A stretch of 64,000 bases of DNA from Telopea speciosissima (taxonomy: Eukaryota > Streptophyta > Magnoliopsida > Proteales > Proteaceae). Position 1 is the first letter of the stretch, and every line of letters starts with the position of its first letter. The notes beneath the pieces were generated by a model, which was given only the letters and a program-made list of their open reading frames with translations, had not been told where the DNA came from and ran no database searches. Below, piece after piece: positions 21,161-33,379 of this stretch. The stretch spans positions 21,339,568-21,403,567 of the forward strand of contig NC_057925.1 in the NCBI RefSeq assembly GCF_018873765.1, in the 5' to 3' direction. The translations under genes and the position numbers were made by a program.

Positions 21161-21742
21161 CATATTTAACTTTAGTTTTCATATACGCTCTTACGTTCTT
21201 TACTCTCTTCATGCCATGCGTGTAGAATAGGTTGTCTCCTTTATTTTCATACATCCATAATTCTATCATGCTCAAATTAGTTAGAATCAATCATGCTTAG
21301 GTCCAATAGGTTGATTCCTTTATTTTACATTCTTGTATACTAACCCTTGCCCTGCAGCTGAACATCCAGGTATGTGCTTCTCCCCCCTCCAACTTTGTAT
21401 TCTACTTTCTTACAATTCTTCTTATATTTTACATTCTCTCTTAAAGCATGTTATGACCCAGCCCGATTGTTCCTAGCAATAGAAACACCGACAAGTCCTG
21501 GTGGAATGAAGCGCCTAATACCTTCCCTGAACAGTAACTTGACCAGTACCCAGACCAACGGACCATTTGTCCCCAAAAGGGCGTTTCATGAGAGTCATTA
21601 CATTACAATGTTGGGTCCTAGACCCTCCTCTAGGTGGCGACTGTAAACATTCATTTCGTCTCTCCCTTCTCTTACCCACCAAAGAGGTGAAGAGGAGGAG
21701 GACACGTTGCGATCCCCCGTCATTTGTTATTTTATCCTTACA
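21161..21742 (+). repeat. Tat-type LTR fragment, 5'-truncated
   Basis: Matches the 3' third of the solo LTR at 27692-29523: TATACTAACCCTTGCC, the box GCGCCTAATACCTTCCC at 21511-21527, ACCAACGGACCATTTGTCCC, and CCTCTAGGTGGCGACT. It ends CCTTACA at 21742. The left part is missing where it meets the LINE. Confidence 0.8.
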
Positions 21743-22469
21743 CTACCATCCAAGACACTGCTAACATCCAGAGATAGACCCGCATAGTTGAAACAACAAC
21801 CATCTCCATGGAACCATTCCCACCAACGCAGTGCTTCTGCCTCACACAGAGTTCAACAAACTCAATCAACAACTCCAAGAGATCTAGGAGGCCTTGCGAG
21901 GTCAGGCCTAGCCAAGCACCCGCTAGGACTCCAGTACCTGGATACAAGGGGGTAGAGTTCGTCTATAATGCTTATTGTATCATCCTCTCCAGGCTGCAGT
22001 GACCACTTATAAGAGTAGAATAATGAACGAGGTCGACTACCACCCTCATCTTGTTGTGCACTCGATATACTACTAAATGGCCATGACCAGACCTAATTAA
22101 TTGAGGAGGAATTTTGGTATGCTAACTTGTCAACTATACTTGTAAAGTTTATTGACTTGTGTATGTTGTGTATATAATATATAGTACCTCATTGGGTACA
22201 AGCTCACCCCATTTAAGTTGATGTTTTTACAAATGATAAGATTATAGATGAGGTTTACTGGGTAGATGGTTATGAAGGCGGAGGGCTTTGATGATGATAT
22301 GGATTTTGGAAAGATGTATATTGAGTTCAGTAGTCTTTTGTGTACTTGATGTTTCAATAGTTGGTGGATAGCCTAATATAGATAGGTTTATGTTTCCAGG
22401 TACAGTTTGTATATAAGTTTCTGAATCATGTAAGAAATGTTTGGATGTATAAATGTAGTTAGCCACCAG
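21743..22469. other. Unassigned repeat-like DNA, no gene
   Basis: No domain or full terminal structure was recognised. A sense peptide near 21830-21900 (HTEFNKLNQQLQEI) could be a degraded gag-like coiled coil after the neighbouring LTR, but this is weak. The right half is AT-rich. Confidence 0.4.
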
Positions 22470-23454
22470 TTATGAGGACATTGACATGGGGATCGCCATG
22501 TGTCCCCCACCTCATCCCTCTTTGGGAAGAAGAGAGAGGTGAATTGAATGTTGGAGTCGCCACCTAGAAGGGGGTCTGGGATCCATAATGTAAAGTTGAC
22601 TCTCTTGTGATGCTCTTGGGGGATTGATCGATCCATTAGTCTGGGTACGGGTCAAGTTACGATCCGGGGAAGGTATTAGGCACCCCAATCCGCCCAGTCA
22701 AGCTGGCCTTCCTATTACTTGGTTAGACAATGGTATAACATGCTCGAAAATAAAATACAAAAAAGAGTAAAATACAAAAATAAAGGAAAGAGTTTAATGC
22801 ACTTACTAAGGGGGTCTTGGCTACAAGGCAATGGTTAGTATACAGGGAAAGTAAAACAAAATGGGAGTAAAGAAAAACATACCTAAAATGTTTGATTGCA
22901 TGATTAGTATACATAATGTAAACAAATAATATACAAAATAGGAATGAACAATGCATGAGGAAGCAAATCTTAAATATGCAAGCCCTAGACTAGGATGCAT
23001 GAATGAAAGGTAAACCAAAGGGAAATCCTGAGAATGCAAAGATGTATATAATGCATGGCTAAAACCCTAAGCAATGTAGCTAAATGATGACAATATGCAT
23101 GCGAACCGTATGCAAAGCAAATCAATGAAAAATCTTAAATATGAAAGCCCTAGACTAGTATACATGAATGAAATGTAAACCAAAGGGAAACCATGAGAAT
23201 GCAAAGATGCATATAATGCATGGCTAAAACCCTAAGCAACGTAGCTAAATGATGATAATATGCATGAGAATCCATATGCAGAGCAAATTAGTGAAAAATA
23301 TGAAAACACCTCTAAGGCTAATGCAAACCTAGAAAAAACCTAAAAAATCCCATGAAGTAATTGAAAATAGGGAAAACACTTGGAAAGCAAGACAATGGTA
23401 AAAACATTATTAAAACATAAAAAAACATTAATGAAAGCATGAAGCAAAATTGAA
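22470..23454 (-). repeat. Tat-type LTR fragment with 165-bp direct duplication
   Basis: Minus-orientation LTR fragment. The shared box is present reversed as GGGGAAGGTATTAGGCACC at 22666-22684, and GGAGTCGCCACCTAG lies near 22553. Two direct copies of a 165-bp segment start at 22965 and 23130 (both AAATCTTAAATATG, then AAGCCCTAGACTAG). The outer start is not resolved; it abuts duplication copy B at 23455. Confidence 0.7.
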
Positions 23455-24003
23455 GCACATGCACATGCGCGGAAGCATCAAGTGGGGTGTTTATTTTGTA
23501 TTTCATGGGGGCAGAGCGAATATTTTACCACCTCCTATGTCTTAGTGCAAGTGCCACGTTCTCACACAATAACCATTCTCCCTTGTGAATTTATTTCTCC
23601 CTCCCCCGCCACTTTTATTTTTTCTGTTAACACGAGAAACTCTTAAATTGTTTCTAATATAAGGAGCCAAATCAATTATTGCATCATCTATTTCTTTCTT
23701 TCCTTGGCATCCAAACATAGCTTGAAGAGGTGATAATTTTAGCTCATTATAAGATATGGGAAAGCCCCCAATATCATGGAAGAAAGCCATCCCAATATCC
23801 CCCATAACCATGAAATATGTATTGAATTCTGAATTGAACAAGTAATTTCCAAAATTTGAAGTGCAACACTCCTACAAGTTGTACTTTCCAATGGAAGGCC
23901 AATAGGCGCTGTGTGTTTTTCTCTCCTCAATTTTAATTTTTTTAAATTTTTTTCTTTTATTGCCTTCCAAAATAGCTGTAAACATACATTCCTACATCAT
24001 AGG
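23455..24003. repeat. Segmental duplication copy B, LINE 3' flank
   Basis: Second copy of 1251-1791 in the same orientation, about 22 kb away. It ends at the LINE poly(A) tract (T run from about 24004). Confidence 0.85.
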
Positions 24004-26756
24004 TTTTTTTTTTTTTGGGTGCAAAGAAAATTTATTGAATAAAGCCTCTAGGGAGGCAAATACAAGAAGCATCATAAAATAAGAAAGCAACAGAAAAGGA
24101 GGAGAATCCCAAATTGCTAAGCCAGACAAATTCACACTAGCCATTTGTAAGTACCGTGGTCCTCGGGACGAGGGTTCCTCAGTCTTATGGCGACAAGGAT
24201 TGGCTTCGATGAATAACAGCGTATCATTCCGATATATCATCATGGGGATTGGGATCATGCTTTATAAAGGAATGGAGTCGCCACCTAGGATTAGGGCCTA
24301 GGACCCAATGGGTGTAGCTCCATCCGGGGTTAGCGGAAAGGGCTACGTGATTCCACATGGTCTGGTCAGAGATTCAGGGTAAGTAGTCAGGTTACGAGGG
24401 TGGAAATGTGTTAGGCACCCACCTCGCCCGGATAAACCGATCTTTCTACTAGATGCTGGTTTTTGAATATTCTCCCTTGATGATATATCTTATACTAACA
24501 TGTAAGACTAAGTTATGATACACTAATCTTGACAAAGGAAGAGAAAATCATTTATTATGTACACTAAACGAGTTGCTTTAATTGTCTACATTATGCTAAA
24601 AATAATGAAAGGGAAAGAGACAGATACCTGTCTAGAAATACAAGAAATAAATGAAAGTGCACCAAGGGCGAAATATGTGATGTCCCACGGCTCAGGTGGA
24701 GACGGACGATCGACTTGTCTCTCTCTTGTCGGACAGAATGAGGCTATACGAGATGAATTTTGTTACTCAGACTTCGGGCAGAGTAACGGCTATATAAGAG
24801 ATTCTCGTTATCTGTATACAGACAGAATAACGGCTGTCAGGGGGGTTTTCCGTTATCCGTACACTGATGGGATAACAATACCCAAGAGCAGAATCGCTCA
24901 ATGCTTGGATGGGTAATCGAAGGATCTACCCAAGTCGAAGAACTGCACTCACTCACATACTCAAGAGGGAAAGATGGAGGAAAAAAGGGTGAAAAGGGGG
25001 CAAAACGAGCCCTAGAGGGTCTCCTTACCCGAGAAAAGCTTGTCTTTTGGGGTAGGGGGACTCTCCTATTTATAGGGAGGGGTCCCCTCTCTCTCCTGGC
25101 CAGATAAGTCCTCCACGGTGCCGTGGGGGACTTTTCCACGGCGCCGTAGGTGACATCAGCAAGCTGATGTCACACCCCCTCATGGTGCCATAGAAATCCG
25201 GTACACATCCCCACGGTGCCGTGGGAAGGAGTCCACGGAGCCGTGGGGGCGCAGTGTCATTTTTCCTTATTTTTTGAGTTTTTGGCTCCCTTCTGACTCT
25301 TCAAAAAATTTTCTGTCGGGGGGCTCCGCCCCCCTACACCCCCCGCAGGGGGGTTGCCTGCCCCCCTAGACCCCCACGGCCTGCTAATCGGCTAGCGGGA
25401 CCGCCGTAGTGGGGGAGGGTGAGCAGTACCTCCTTCAGCATTTGGTAAAAGGGTCTTATAAGTCATTTTAGGGATGTTAGGGTGATTTGGTTTAGATGTA
25501 GGGACAAGAGTCCTTCTTGAGAGAGATACCGATGTCTGTCCGTGTCCTGTTGTCATCATCGTCGGGGGGTGACAAAATTCAGTGTCTGTAGCATTGCTAA
25601 TGCATCAGCCACAAAATTTCCTTCATGAAGCATATGAGCGAATTTAACTTGTTGAATACAAGACGCAAGGAGGCAATCAGAAAATAAATGTTGAAGGCGC
25701 CAAGGTATTGAGTGATTCTTCCTTAAAAGAGTATTGCTAACCAGGAGGTCATCACTCTCTAAAATAATCCTTTGGTAGCCTCTCAACACCGCCATGATCA
25801 GAGCTTGTCTAATAGCCAACATTTCAGCAATCATCGAGTGAGCACACCTATACCAACCGAAAAACCAAAGATGAAGTTTCCAAGGTGGTCTCTTCCCACA
25901 CTACCAATACCAGCTGGACTAGGGTTGCCTTGACTAGCTCCATCAACATTAATCTTGATGAAACCCATAGGAGGAGGTGACTAGCGGATTTTCATTTGTG
26001 ATGACTCCAATGAAATATCATTTCCTAGATCAAGGAAACCTTGAGCAAAGGATATGGCTTTAAAGGCAATTGAGGGAATTACTTTGAGGATCATCTCCGT
26101 GGGCATGACCCATATACGAAGTCCAAATATGCCAAAGGAGGCTTGCAATCCAAGCCAAAGTGTGAGAGTCTTTAGGTTTAGATGCAAAATGAATAGCTTG
26201 TATCACTCCCTCCCTTATATCAACTGATAGAGCAAAATCTCGTAGATTGATTCTTCCCCACAAGGAGTTCGCCCGAGAGCATCGGAGGAAGAGGTGGTAT
26301 GGATTTAAAATCCTAGATGTACAAACTGAGCATGTCTGAGGTAAATTTAAACCCCAACTGCAAAGGAGATCTGTCATAGGAAGGCGGTCCAAAAGCAGTT
26401 TCCAAAGGAAAATTTTCACCTTGGGAACAGTTGGTATATGCCATAGCTTTAGCCAAATTGAATTCACTGGTTTTAAATTCTTTTATAATTCCAGCCGATA
26501 TGCTGATGCTACTTTGAAAATACCATTAATTGTAGGAAGCCAGATGAATCTGTCCATCGTAGGCATCTAAAAGGGATAGGTATGGCCAAAATCTACAACA
26601 CAAAATCCAAAGGCCACTAGTAAAAGATCAGCTCTTATTTCCACATCTTTGTAGTATCATTTATAAGTTGACACACTTTTGTTGGGGCGGCATAATGATG
26701 CATCAGAAGGTGTCCAATTGGGAATCCAATAATCTTGCCATGGATTAATGGAAGAA
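24004..26756 (-). pseudogene. LINE copy B, interrupted by a solo LTR
   Basis: Duplicate of LINE copy A, in two blocks, 24004-24140 and 25596-26756. The zinc-binding region (26060-26467: FLWKLLLDRLPMTDLL) and the RNase H-like region (25556-25834: IILESDDLLVSNTL) are recognisable but frame-shifted. The uninterrupted site near 26690 (TTTTGTTGGGGCGGCATAATG) shows the pre-insertion state for the gypsy insertion in copy A. The 5' side ends where copia LTR sequence begins. Confidence 0.85.
24146..25590 (-). mobile_element. Solo LTR of the same Tat superfamily, 1445 bp
   Basis: Minus orientation; on the plus strand it runs TGTAAGTACC...GTGTCTGTA, matching the Tat LTR ends reversed (one end mutated from TACA to TGTA). 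It is flanked by CCATT (24141-24145) and GCATT (25591-25595), a 5-bp duplication with one mismatch, inside LINE copy B. TATAAATA lies at 25074-25067, palindromic CACGG(T/C)GCCGTGG boxes at 25113-25245, three hairpins at 24762-24786, 24806-24832 and 24851-24875, and the reversed shared box near 24400-24420. No internal region remains, so it arose by LTR-LTR recombination. Confidence 0.88.
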
Positions 26757-26927
26757 CCATCAGTCAATTAGTTGTATATCTTTCCATCCATGGACATTCC
26801 TTCCTTAGACGATAGATTAGGATGACAGCCTTGTAAAGATTAGATCGTTAGCTGCATTTTTTGTATTTAATCTCTTACTTTCTCAATAGACCAAGCTACT
26901 GCAAATTGCAGTCATACACGTTTAATA
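26757..26927 (+). repeat. Copia 5' LTR, 5'-truncated
   Basis: Matches the last two thirds of the 3' LTR (TCAATTAGTTGTATATCTTT and TTGCAGTCATACAC) and ends TTTAATA where the 3' LTR has TTTAACA. About 80 bp of its start are absent. Confidence 0.8.
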
Positions 26928-26964
26928 TGGTATCAGTTTAGGAGTTTTTCTTGGGATTTCGGTC

Positions 26965-29780
26965 ATGCCTAACGATCCCCCTGCAATTGATTCTTCCAGC
27001 AATCCGCCTCTGGTGGTTTCTTCACCTTATTATCTTCATCCATCAGCTCAACCAGGTGCCGCTCTTATCACTCCTACGCTTAATGGTGACAATTACCCCA
27101 CATGGCATCGTTCTATGTTGATGGCTCTTGAGGCCAAAAATAAAATTGTTTTTGTTAATGGCACCCTCACCAAGCCTACATCAACATCCCCTAATTTACC
27201 ATACTGGATCAGATGCAATAGCATGCTTCAGTCATGGTTGGTTCACTCAACTATTCCATCAATCTCCCCCAGTCTTCTTTGGATTGAAACTGCTCGTGAT
27301 ATATGGCTGGACCTCCATGATCGTTTCTCACAGCACAATGCACCTCACATTTTTGAAATCCGAAGGGCCATCTCCACCCACGTTCAAGGAATAGACTCTC
27401 TTTCAGCCTATTATAACACACTGAACGGTTATCATGATGAACTATCTTTCCTATCGCACCTTGCCGTCATGTACATGTTGTGCTGTGGAAACCTTTGCTG
27501 AACTCTTCACGGATGACCATCTCATGGACTTTCTTCAAGGCCTCAATGAGTCCTATGTTGCAGTGCAAAGTCAAATATTACTTATGGACCCACTCCCATC
27601 GGTTTCCAAGGCTTATTCTTTATTATTGCAGGAGGAAAGGCAATGCTCTTTGCACATATCTCAGACTCCGACCCTCAATCAGGCAGCCATGTGTAGATAC
27701 CTAAGTTTGTCTTTCCCCCCGGAGGTTTTTCATAACGATGCTGAGTACCCTACAAGGCCTAGAATCGGTGTGTCTGTGGATGTACCGTCGGTGTGCGCTG
27801 CCTAGATCCATCTATCGATTTTCCATTCCCCTTGTCAAAGCCCAATTTAGAGCCACCAAGCCCTCCAAGAACCCCCGAAAAGGCTAGCCCTGACCCAGAC
27901 CCCTTGGAACCAGTCTGGCCCAGCCCAAACCATGCCTGTCGACACTGGAACCCAGATCGACACTCAAAGGCCCCGAGTCAACACTAAACCCACCTTCCAT
28001 CAACATTGAGCCATGTCCTTTCACTGTTAGACAAAACATCTCTACTTTCTATCCTACTTAAACATTCAGACAATGAAATTCAACAGCCAAACACCAACCC
28101 TCAATGTCGAGTCCTGTTCATCGACTCAGTCTATGTCAATCCCACCTCATTTCGATGGCTTCCTTAGGCCCCCAAGAAACCTTCCCTAAGGCAATAAAAC
28201 ACATGCCACCCATCCATTGGCCCTTACCTTGACTTTACATCCACTTTCGATGCAAAGACCCCCTATATGGATGATTCGGATCAACCCAGCTATACCTACA
28301 CAAATTTGGGACTGCACACACCCCTCTACATTTATAAATACACCCCCTCTCATATTAAGGAGGATTACATGAACCTTACACGCACCTTCTATGAGCTTTG
28401 CCTAGTCCCCAATTTAGAGACAGTGCTCCCTTACACCTATACTTAATAGACATTCAAGAGCTTTGAAGCCTATCACTAACATACCACTCCCTTCACCTCT
28501 TGAGGACTACAATCCTACTTGAGACTTCAAGATCAAGGCTTGGAGGCACCAATCTGGTAATCTCTGTTTGATAACGAAGTGTTCGCTTACAAAGAGACAA
28601 GAGAAGCCTTCCTACAAGCGGCGATACTTGCTCTACATACAAATCTTATGAGTTACGAAAGGGAAACCTCCACACCATTGGTTTCATTTAACTAGGTAAG
28701 TCCCCCTTGGCCTCTTAATTCTATTTAATACGTGTCATTTTCCGCTTAACTTCTGTCTTGCATCTCCCAAGGAAGTGTGATCCCATCTTTCAAGATGGTG
28801 ATCACACCTCTTTTCTTTCTTTATCTTTATTTTTTCTTATATTGTACCTCATCTTTTAGCATGCATGCATCTTTTCACATGATCCCCATCCCTCATATTA
28901 TAAGACTCCTCCATGCATTCGTTCTCACTAGTTCCTTCACATGCCATGCACGTATGTTTTTATATTTTATTTTCAATTTCTATGCTTCACCATGCACATG
29001 TATTGAGTCACCATTTTCACATACGTGTATCCAGTGTACTACCATGCTTAGCCTAGTGTCAATCATGTTTAGGTTTATTTAGGATTTGAGTCTCTCATTA
29101 TTTCCTTTTTACATTCCTGTATACTAACCCTTGCCTTGCAGCCGAACCTTCGGGTATGTCATTCTTTCTCATTGTTATACTTTATTTCTTTATGATTCTC
29201 GTACTCTGCATTCTCTCCAAAAGCATGTTAAATCATTACCTATGCCTAGCAATAGAAAGACCGACAAGTTCGGACGAACTGGGGTGCCTAACACCTTCCC
29301 TGGACCGTAACTTGATCCGTACCCAGACCAACGGACCATTTGTCCCCAATGGGCATCGCATGAGAGTCATTACATTACAATTTTGGGTCCTAAACCCTCC
29401 TCTAGGTGGTGACTCGCCTACATATGTTTCACCTCTGTCTCCCATCTCTCTCTTCCCCCCAACAAGAGGGATGAGGTGGAGGACAAGTGGCGAACCCTCG
29501 CCAACGCGGCCATTGTCCTCACACCATGGCTTCATTGGCTCCTGTGCACCAATCCAATTCTTCACGCAGCAACAATTCTTCTTTTAAGCCGACATATCAT
29601 TGCACTTATTGTGATAAGGCTGGACATTCCGAGTCACGTTGCTATGAAAAACATGGTTTTCTTAAGGGATGGTCAGCCCAAGGCAAAGGCAAAAATTCAA
29701 GTCAAGTTTCATCGGTCCCTACACCATCCGTTGCAGCCACCGCTCTTAGTTCTTCTCCCACTCTCAGTGCTGACTAGATT
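26965..29780 (+). pseudogene. gag: Copia gag, split by a solo LTR
   Basis: Gag starts MPNDPPAIDSSSNPP and contains LNGDNYPTWHRSMLMALEAK, the usual copia gag N-terminal motif. A frameshift lies near 27450-27490. Gag resumes in ETFAELFTDDHLMDFLQGL and reaches TLNQAAM at 27691. After the solo LTR it resumes at 29529 (ASLAPVHQSNSS) and ends with the zinc knuckle CTYCDKAGHSESRC. Removing the LTR and one target-duplication copy restores the register across the insertion. Confidence 0.88.
27692..29523 (+). mobile_element. Solo LTR (Tat-type gypsy), 1832 bp, in copia gag
   Basis: Begins TGTAGATACC and ends TCCTCACA. The 5-bp duplication CCATG flanks it at 27687-27691 and 29524-29528. It carries the shared box GGGGTGCCTAACACCTTCCC at 29281-29300 and CCTCTAGGTGGTGACTC near 29399. 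No PBS, PPT or internal genes are present. Short open frames in it are not called. Confidence 0.92.
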
Positions 29781-32116
29781 CAGCAGCTACTAGCATTAAT
29801 CGCTCCTGGTAATCACCCATCGGCCAACCTTGCAGGTATATCTCATTGTCTCAATTTTTCTTCTCCCACTACTTGGATCATTGACTCTGACGCCACCGAC
29901 CACATACCTTGATATATATTGTTTTCCACTCATATACACCCCAACCCACCTTTTCCACTTACATTCCACTTACATTACCCAATGGTACTCACATTGCTAT
30001 TGAAATTATTGGCACCGTTCCTCTTTTTTCCACTCTCATGCTTGACAATGTCCTCTATGTGCCTTCTTTTAAATACAATCTCTTATCCATTAGTAAGCTC
30101 ACTTTTACATCCCTTTGTATTGTCACATTCACATCTGATTCTTGTGTATTTCAGGACCCTCAAATAATGAAGAGTTTTGCGATGGGTAAGAGGCATGGTA
30201 GTCTCTACTTCTTGGGGTCGCCGCATCCTTACACCTTTGTTTCAAACACCACCTTTGGTTCTCATTTTGACTTATGGCACTGGCGCTTAGGCCATCCTGG
30301 TCCTAGTTTATCTTCTAAATTGCATTTTTTGGACTCTAAGATTTCAATATCAAATAAATGAACTGTACCGTATGTCCATTGGCAAAGCACATGCGTTTAT
30401 CGACCCCAACGGATGCGACAACCTCCATGTTATCTCAAAGACTACCAATGTTCTCTTACTCCATCCCAAATGTCTTCATCGAATGATGGTTCAGGTACAT
30501 CTGATCCCATGGCAAATTTTCTTTCTTATAATCAGTTCTCACCATCTCATCTTTCTTTTTTGACTTCTATTTCCATTGAAGTTGAGCCTACTACCTTTTC
30601 TAAGGCCATAAAATCAAAGAACTGGCGCGATGCAATGCAGGTTGAGATCGTAGCCCTCTCTACAAATAACACATGGTCTCTTATCCCATAGTCACCGGGC
30701 AAGCACCCGATTGGGTCCAAATGGGTCTACCACATCAAGCAAAAATCTGATGGAACGATTGAACGGTGTAAGGCCCGGCTTGTCGCCAAAGGGTACACTC
30801 AAATCCAAGGAATTGATTACCGCGATACATTAGCACCCATGGCCAAGCTGGTCACAGTACATGTCACTTGCTATAGCAGTGGCCCGTGGCTAGTCCTTAC
30901 ATCAAATGGACGTCGCCAATGCCTTCCTCCATGGTGATCTCGATGAGGAAGTTTACGTGACTCCTCCCCTCGGTTATTGGCGTAAGGGGGAGAACATGGT
31001 CTGCCAACTCCATAAATCCTTGTATGGACTCAAACAGGCATCACGACAGTGGTTTGCCAAATTTTCTCAGGCCTTACTTGACTTCGGTTTCACACATTCT
31101 CAGGCCGATCATTCGTTGTTTATTCTCCACTGTCGGAATGATTCGGTTTATGTTCTTTTATATGTGGACGACATTGTTCTCATTGGTTATAATAATTCAC
31201 TTATATCCAATGTTAAGGATTTCTTGCATCAACGGTTTCACATCAAAGACCTTGGGCCATTAAAATATTTTATGGGCATAGAAGTGGCACGGTCCAACAA
31301 AGTTCTTTACTTATGTCAACGTAAGTATGTGTTGGACATTCTTGCGAATTATGGACTCATTGGTTCACGCCCTGCCGACACCTATGAGACAGAACATTCG
31401 ATTCACTGGTTCGATGGGTGCTATATTGACTGATCCATCTTCTTAGAGCAATCTGGTGGGTCGTCTCATATATCTCACAGTCACTCGATCGGATATTATG
31501 CACACAGTCAATATCCTTAGCCAGTTCATGCATCAATTGCACTAGCCTCACCTTGATGTCGTTCATCGCCTTTTTACGTTTCCTCAAGGCTACTCCCGGT
31601 CAAGGTCTATTTTTTTCCTCTTATTCTACATTAGAGCCTCATGCATATTGTGATTCTGACTGGGCAAGTTGTCCCATAACACGGCGGTCCACGACTGGCT
31701 ATTGCGCTCTTCTTGGTTCTAGTCCCATCTCTTGAAAAACAAAGAAGCAGCATATTGTGTCCCGTTCTTCGGCAGAGGCCGAATATCGTGCAATGGTTGT
31801 CGCCACTTGTGAACTCACATGGATGTCTTATTTAATGCGTGATATTGGGCTTCCTTTCACCAAGGCAGTGCCTCTTCATTGTGACAATCAAGCAGCCCTC
31901 CACATTGCGGCAAACCCAGTTTTTCATGAACGAACCAAACACATCGAAATTGATTGTTATATCATTCAGGAAAAACAACAGCAGGATTTTATTTGCCCCA
32001 CCAATATCTCAAGTGCTCTTCAACTAGCAGACATCTTCACTAAATCTCTTGGCCGAGAGCAGTTTCAATACTTAACATCTAAGATGGGCATTCAAAATAT
32101 TCACGCACCATCTTGA
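29781..32116 (+). pseudogene. Copia pol (protease, RT, RNase H; integrase core deleted)
   Basis: Protease: TTWIIDSDATDHIP (D-S-D in place of D-S-G), then a stop. The pre-integrase motif LWHWRLGHPG is near 30271 and the first zinc-knuckle cysteines follow (CTVCPLAKHMRLS). The sequence then jumps at about 30400 directly to the region just before RT (RMRQPPCYLKDYQC), so the DDE core is missing. RT is in two frames: NWRDAMQVE and [20 protein letters not shown], then [31 protein letters not shown] and catalytic YVDDIVLIG (about 31161). RNase [41 protein letters not shown]. Stops and frameshifts make it dead. Confidence 0.9.
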
Positions 32117-32122
32117 GGGGGA

Positions 32123-32373
32123 GACTTAAACGTGATAATTCACGCCAATCACTCATCCTTACGATATCCAACCACTTCCTAAATGAGTTGTAATTGATTG
32201 ATTCTTCAATCAATCAATTAGTTGTATATCTTTCCATCCATGTACATTCCTTCCTTAGACAATAGATTAGGCAGACAGCCTTGTAAAGATTAGATCGTTG
32301 CATTTTGTATTTAATCTCTTACGTTCTCAATGAAAACCAAACTGCTGCCAATTGCAGTCATACACATTTAACA
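32123..32373 (+). repeat. Copia 3' LTR
   Basis: Follows the PPT and ends TTTAACA. The start (ACTTAAACG) is probably a mutated TGTTAAA, which would mirror the end. It is about 250 bp, short as usual for copia. Confidence 0.8.
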
Positions 32374-33131
32374 CGTGTCATGGTGATTTTTTTTTTTAAA
32401 TAATAAATTTAAGGGAAAGAGAACGCTACCTGGATGCGTGCGGTATACTGCCCCTATGCCCAGACATAAGTGCGGGTGAAATCATCGCCGCACTCTCAAG
32501 AAATTCCACCTTTCTATGAAAGCATGGTGATCATTTTTCGATCATTTTTTCTCCCTAAATTTAAACCATAGCAGAAGCCAAAAATCATAATTTTTTTTTT
32601 TTTTTTGGTAAGAAGCCAAAAATCATAATGACATCAACTAACTAGGGAGAGGTAGGAAGTAATTACCCATCATTTCCCCCAAATGTATTCATTTCTCTTT
32701 TGTTGTTGAGAAGTAGGGGTTACGAAAGAGAAATGGTTCAATACTCACATTAATTTAATTTTTTTTTTCTAAAACTACATAAAATTGGTCAATTACGTCC
32801 AACTAGAATCAAACACCTCCTTCACGGTTGGGTCTTGCTTTGATTTCCCAAATTGGTTTTTCAAACCTTACAAGAGAAGTGGTAGATAACGGTTGTATTT
32901 CCAAAACAAACACTTTGTATTTAAAGGTCACAGGTTGGACTCTCTTTACCCACAAAAAAAAAAATGTTCACCTTTAACTCTCATTTGGGCGGTTAGACAA
33001 GATTAAAGATTAAAAATTAAAAATCAAAGAAAGCATTAAATGAGAGAAATTATATTTAAAGGGTTCATAACTACCTTTTCCACATAAAATTAATTTCCCA
33101 GGATTTTCTTCCATTGTTACTTTTCGGTTAC
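32374..33131. other. Intergenic, no gene seen
   Basis: AT-rich DNA with poly(A)/poly(T) runs near 32388, 32590 and 32958. No coding or bounded mobile feature was recognised. Confidence 0.6.
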
Positions 33132-33379
33132 CATGGTTTTAAGAATCGATATTGGATCGATCGATTCATATCGGGATCAGTGGAGCTCAATACCGATTTG
33201 TATCGGGATTGGTGGAGATTGATATCGATTTTTAGTCGAGTTCGTCTCGGTGAATCAGTACGAACAAAGATAAAAATATAAAAAAAAATCCAATTCTTTC
33301 GAAAAAAAATAGGGATAAACCGGACTGATACAAATTGATCAAAGCAAAGACCAATATTGAAATCAATTACTAAAACATG
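33132..33379. mobile_element. MITE, CATGGTTTTA family, copy 1
   Basis: Starts CATGGTTTTAAGAATCGAT and ends TACTAAAACATG, imperfect terminal inverted repeats. The inside is rich in ATCGAT/GATCGAT words, as in the copies at 40161-40409 and 41771-42110. No coding capacity. Confidence 0.65.

Larger units (their letters stand above)
26757..32373 (+). mobile_element. Ty1/copia retrotransposon, decayed
   Basis: Copia element with a truncated 5' LTR (26757-26927), a tRNA-iMet-type primer-binding site TGGTATCAG (26928-26936), gag-pol, a GGGGGAG polypurine tract near 32116-32122 and a 3' LTR (32123-32373). A 1.83-kb gypsy solo LTR interrupts gag and the integrase core is deleted. The left target duplication is lost because the 5' LTR start is missing at the LINE junction. 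Confidence 0.9.

Noticed and set aside
21743-21990. Gag-like coiled coil after the LTR fragment at 21161-21742
   Set aside because: Only a short weak peptide with stops; no knuckle or protease follows.
24146-25590. Small open frames in the solo LTR (for example 24557-24916, 24837-25139) as host genes
   Set aside because: They lie wholly in LTR sequence shared with the Tat element and have no motifs.
27692-29523. A full gypsy element inside copia gag
   Set aside because: No internal genes, PBS or PPT; one LTR with one 5-bp duplication is a solo LTR.
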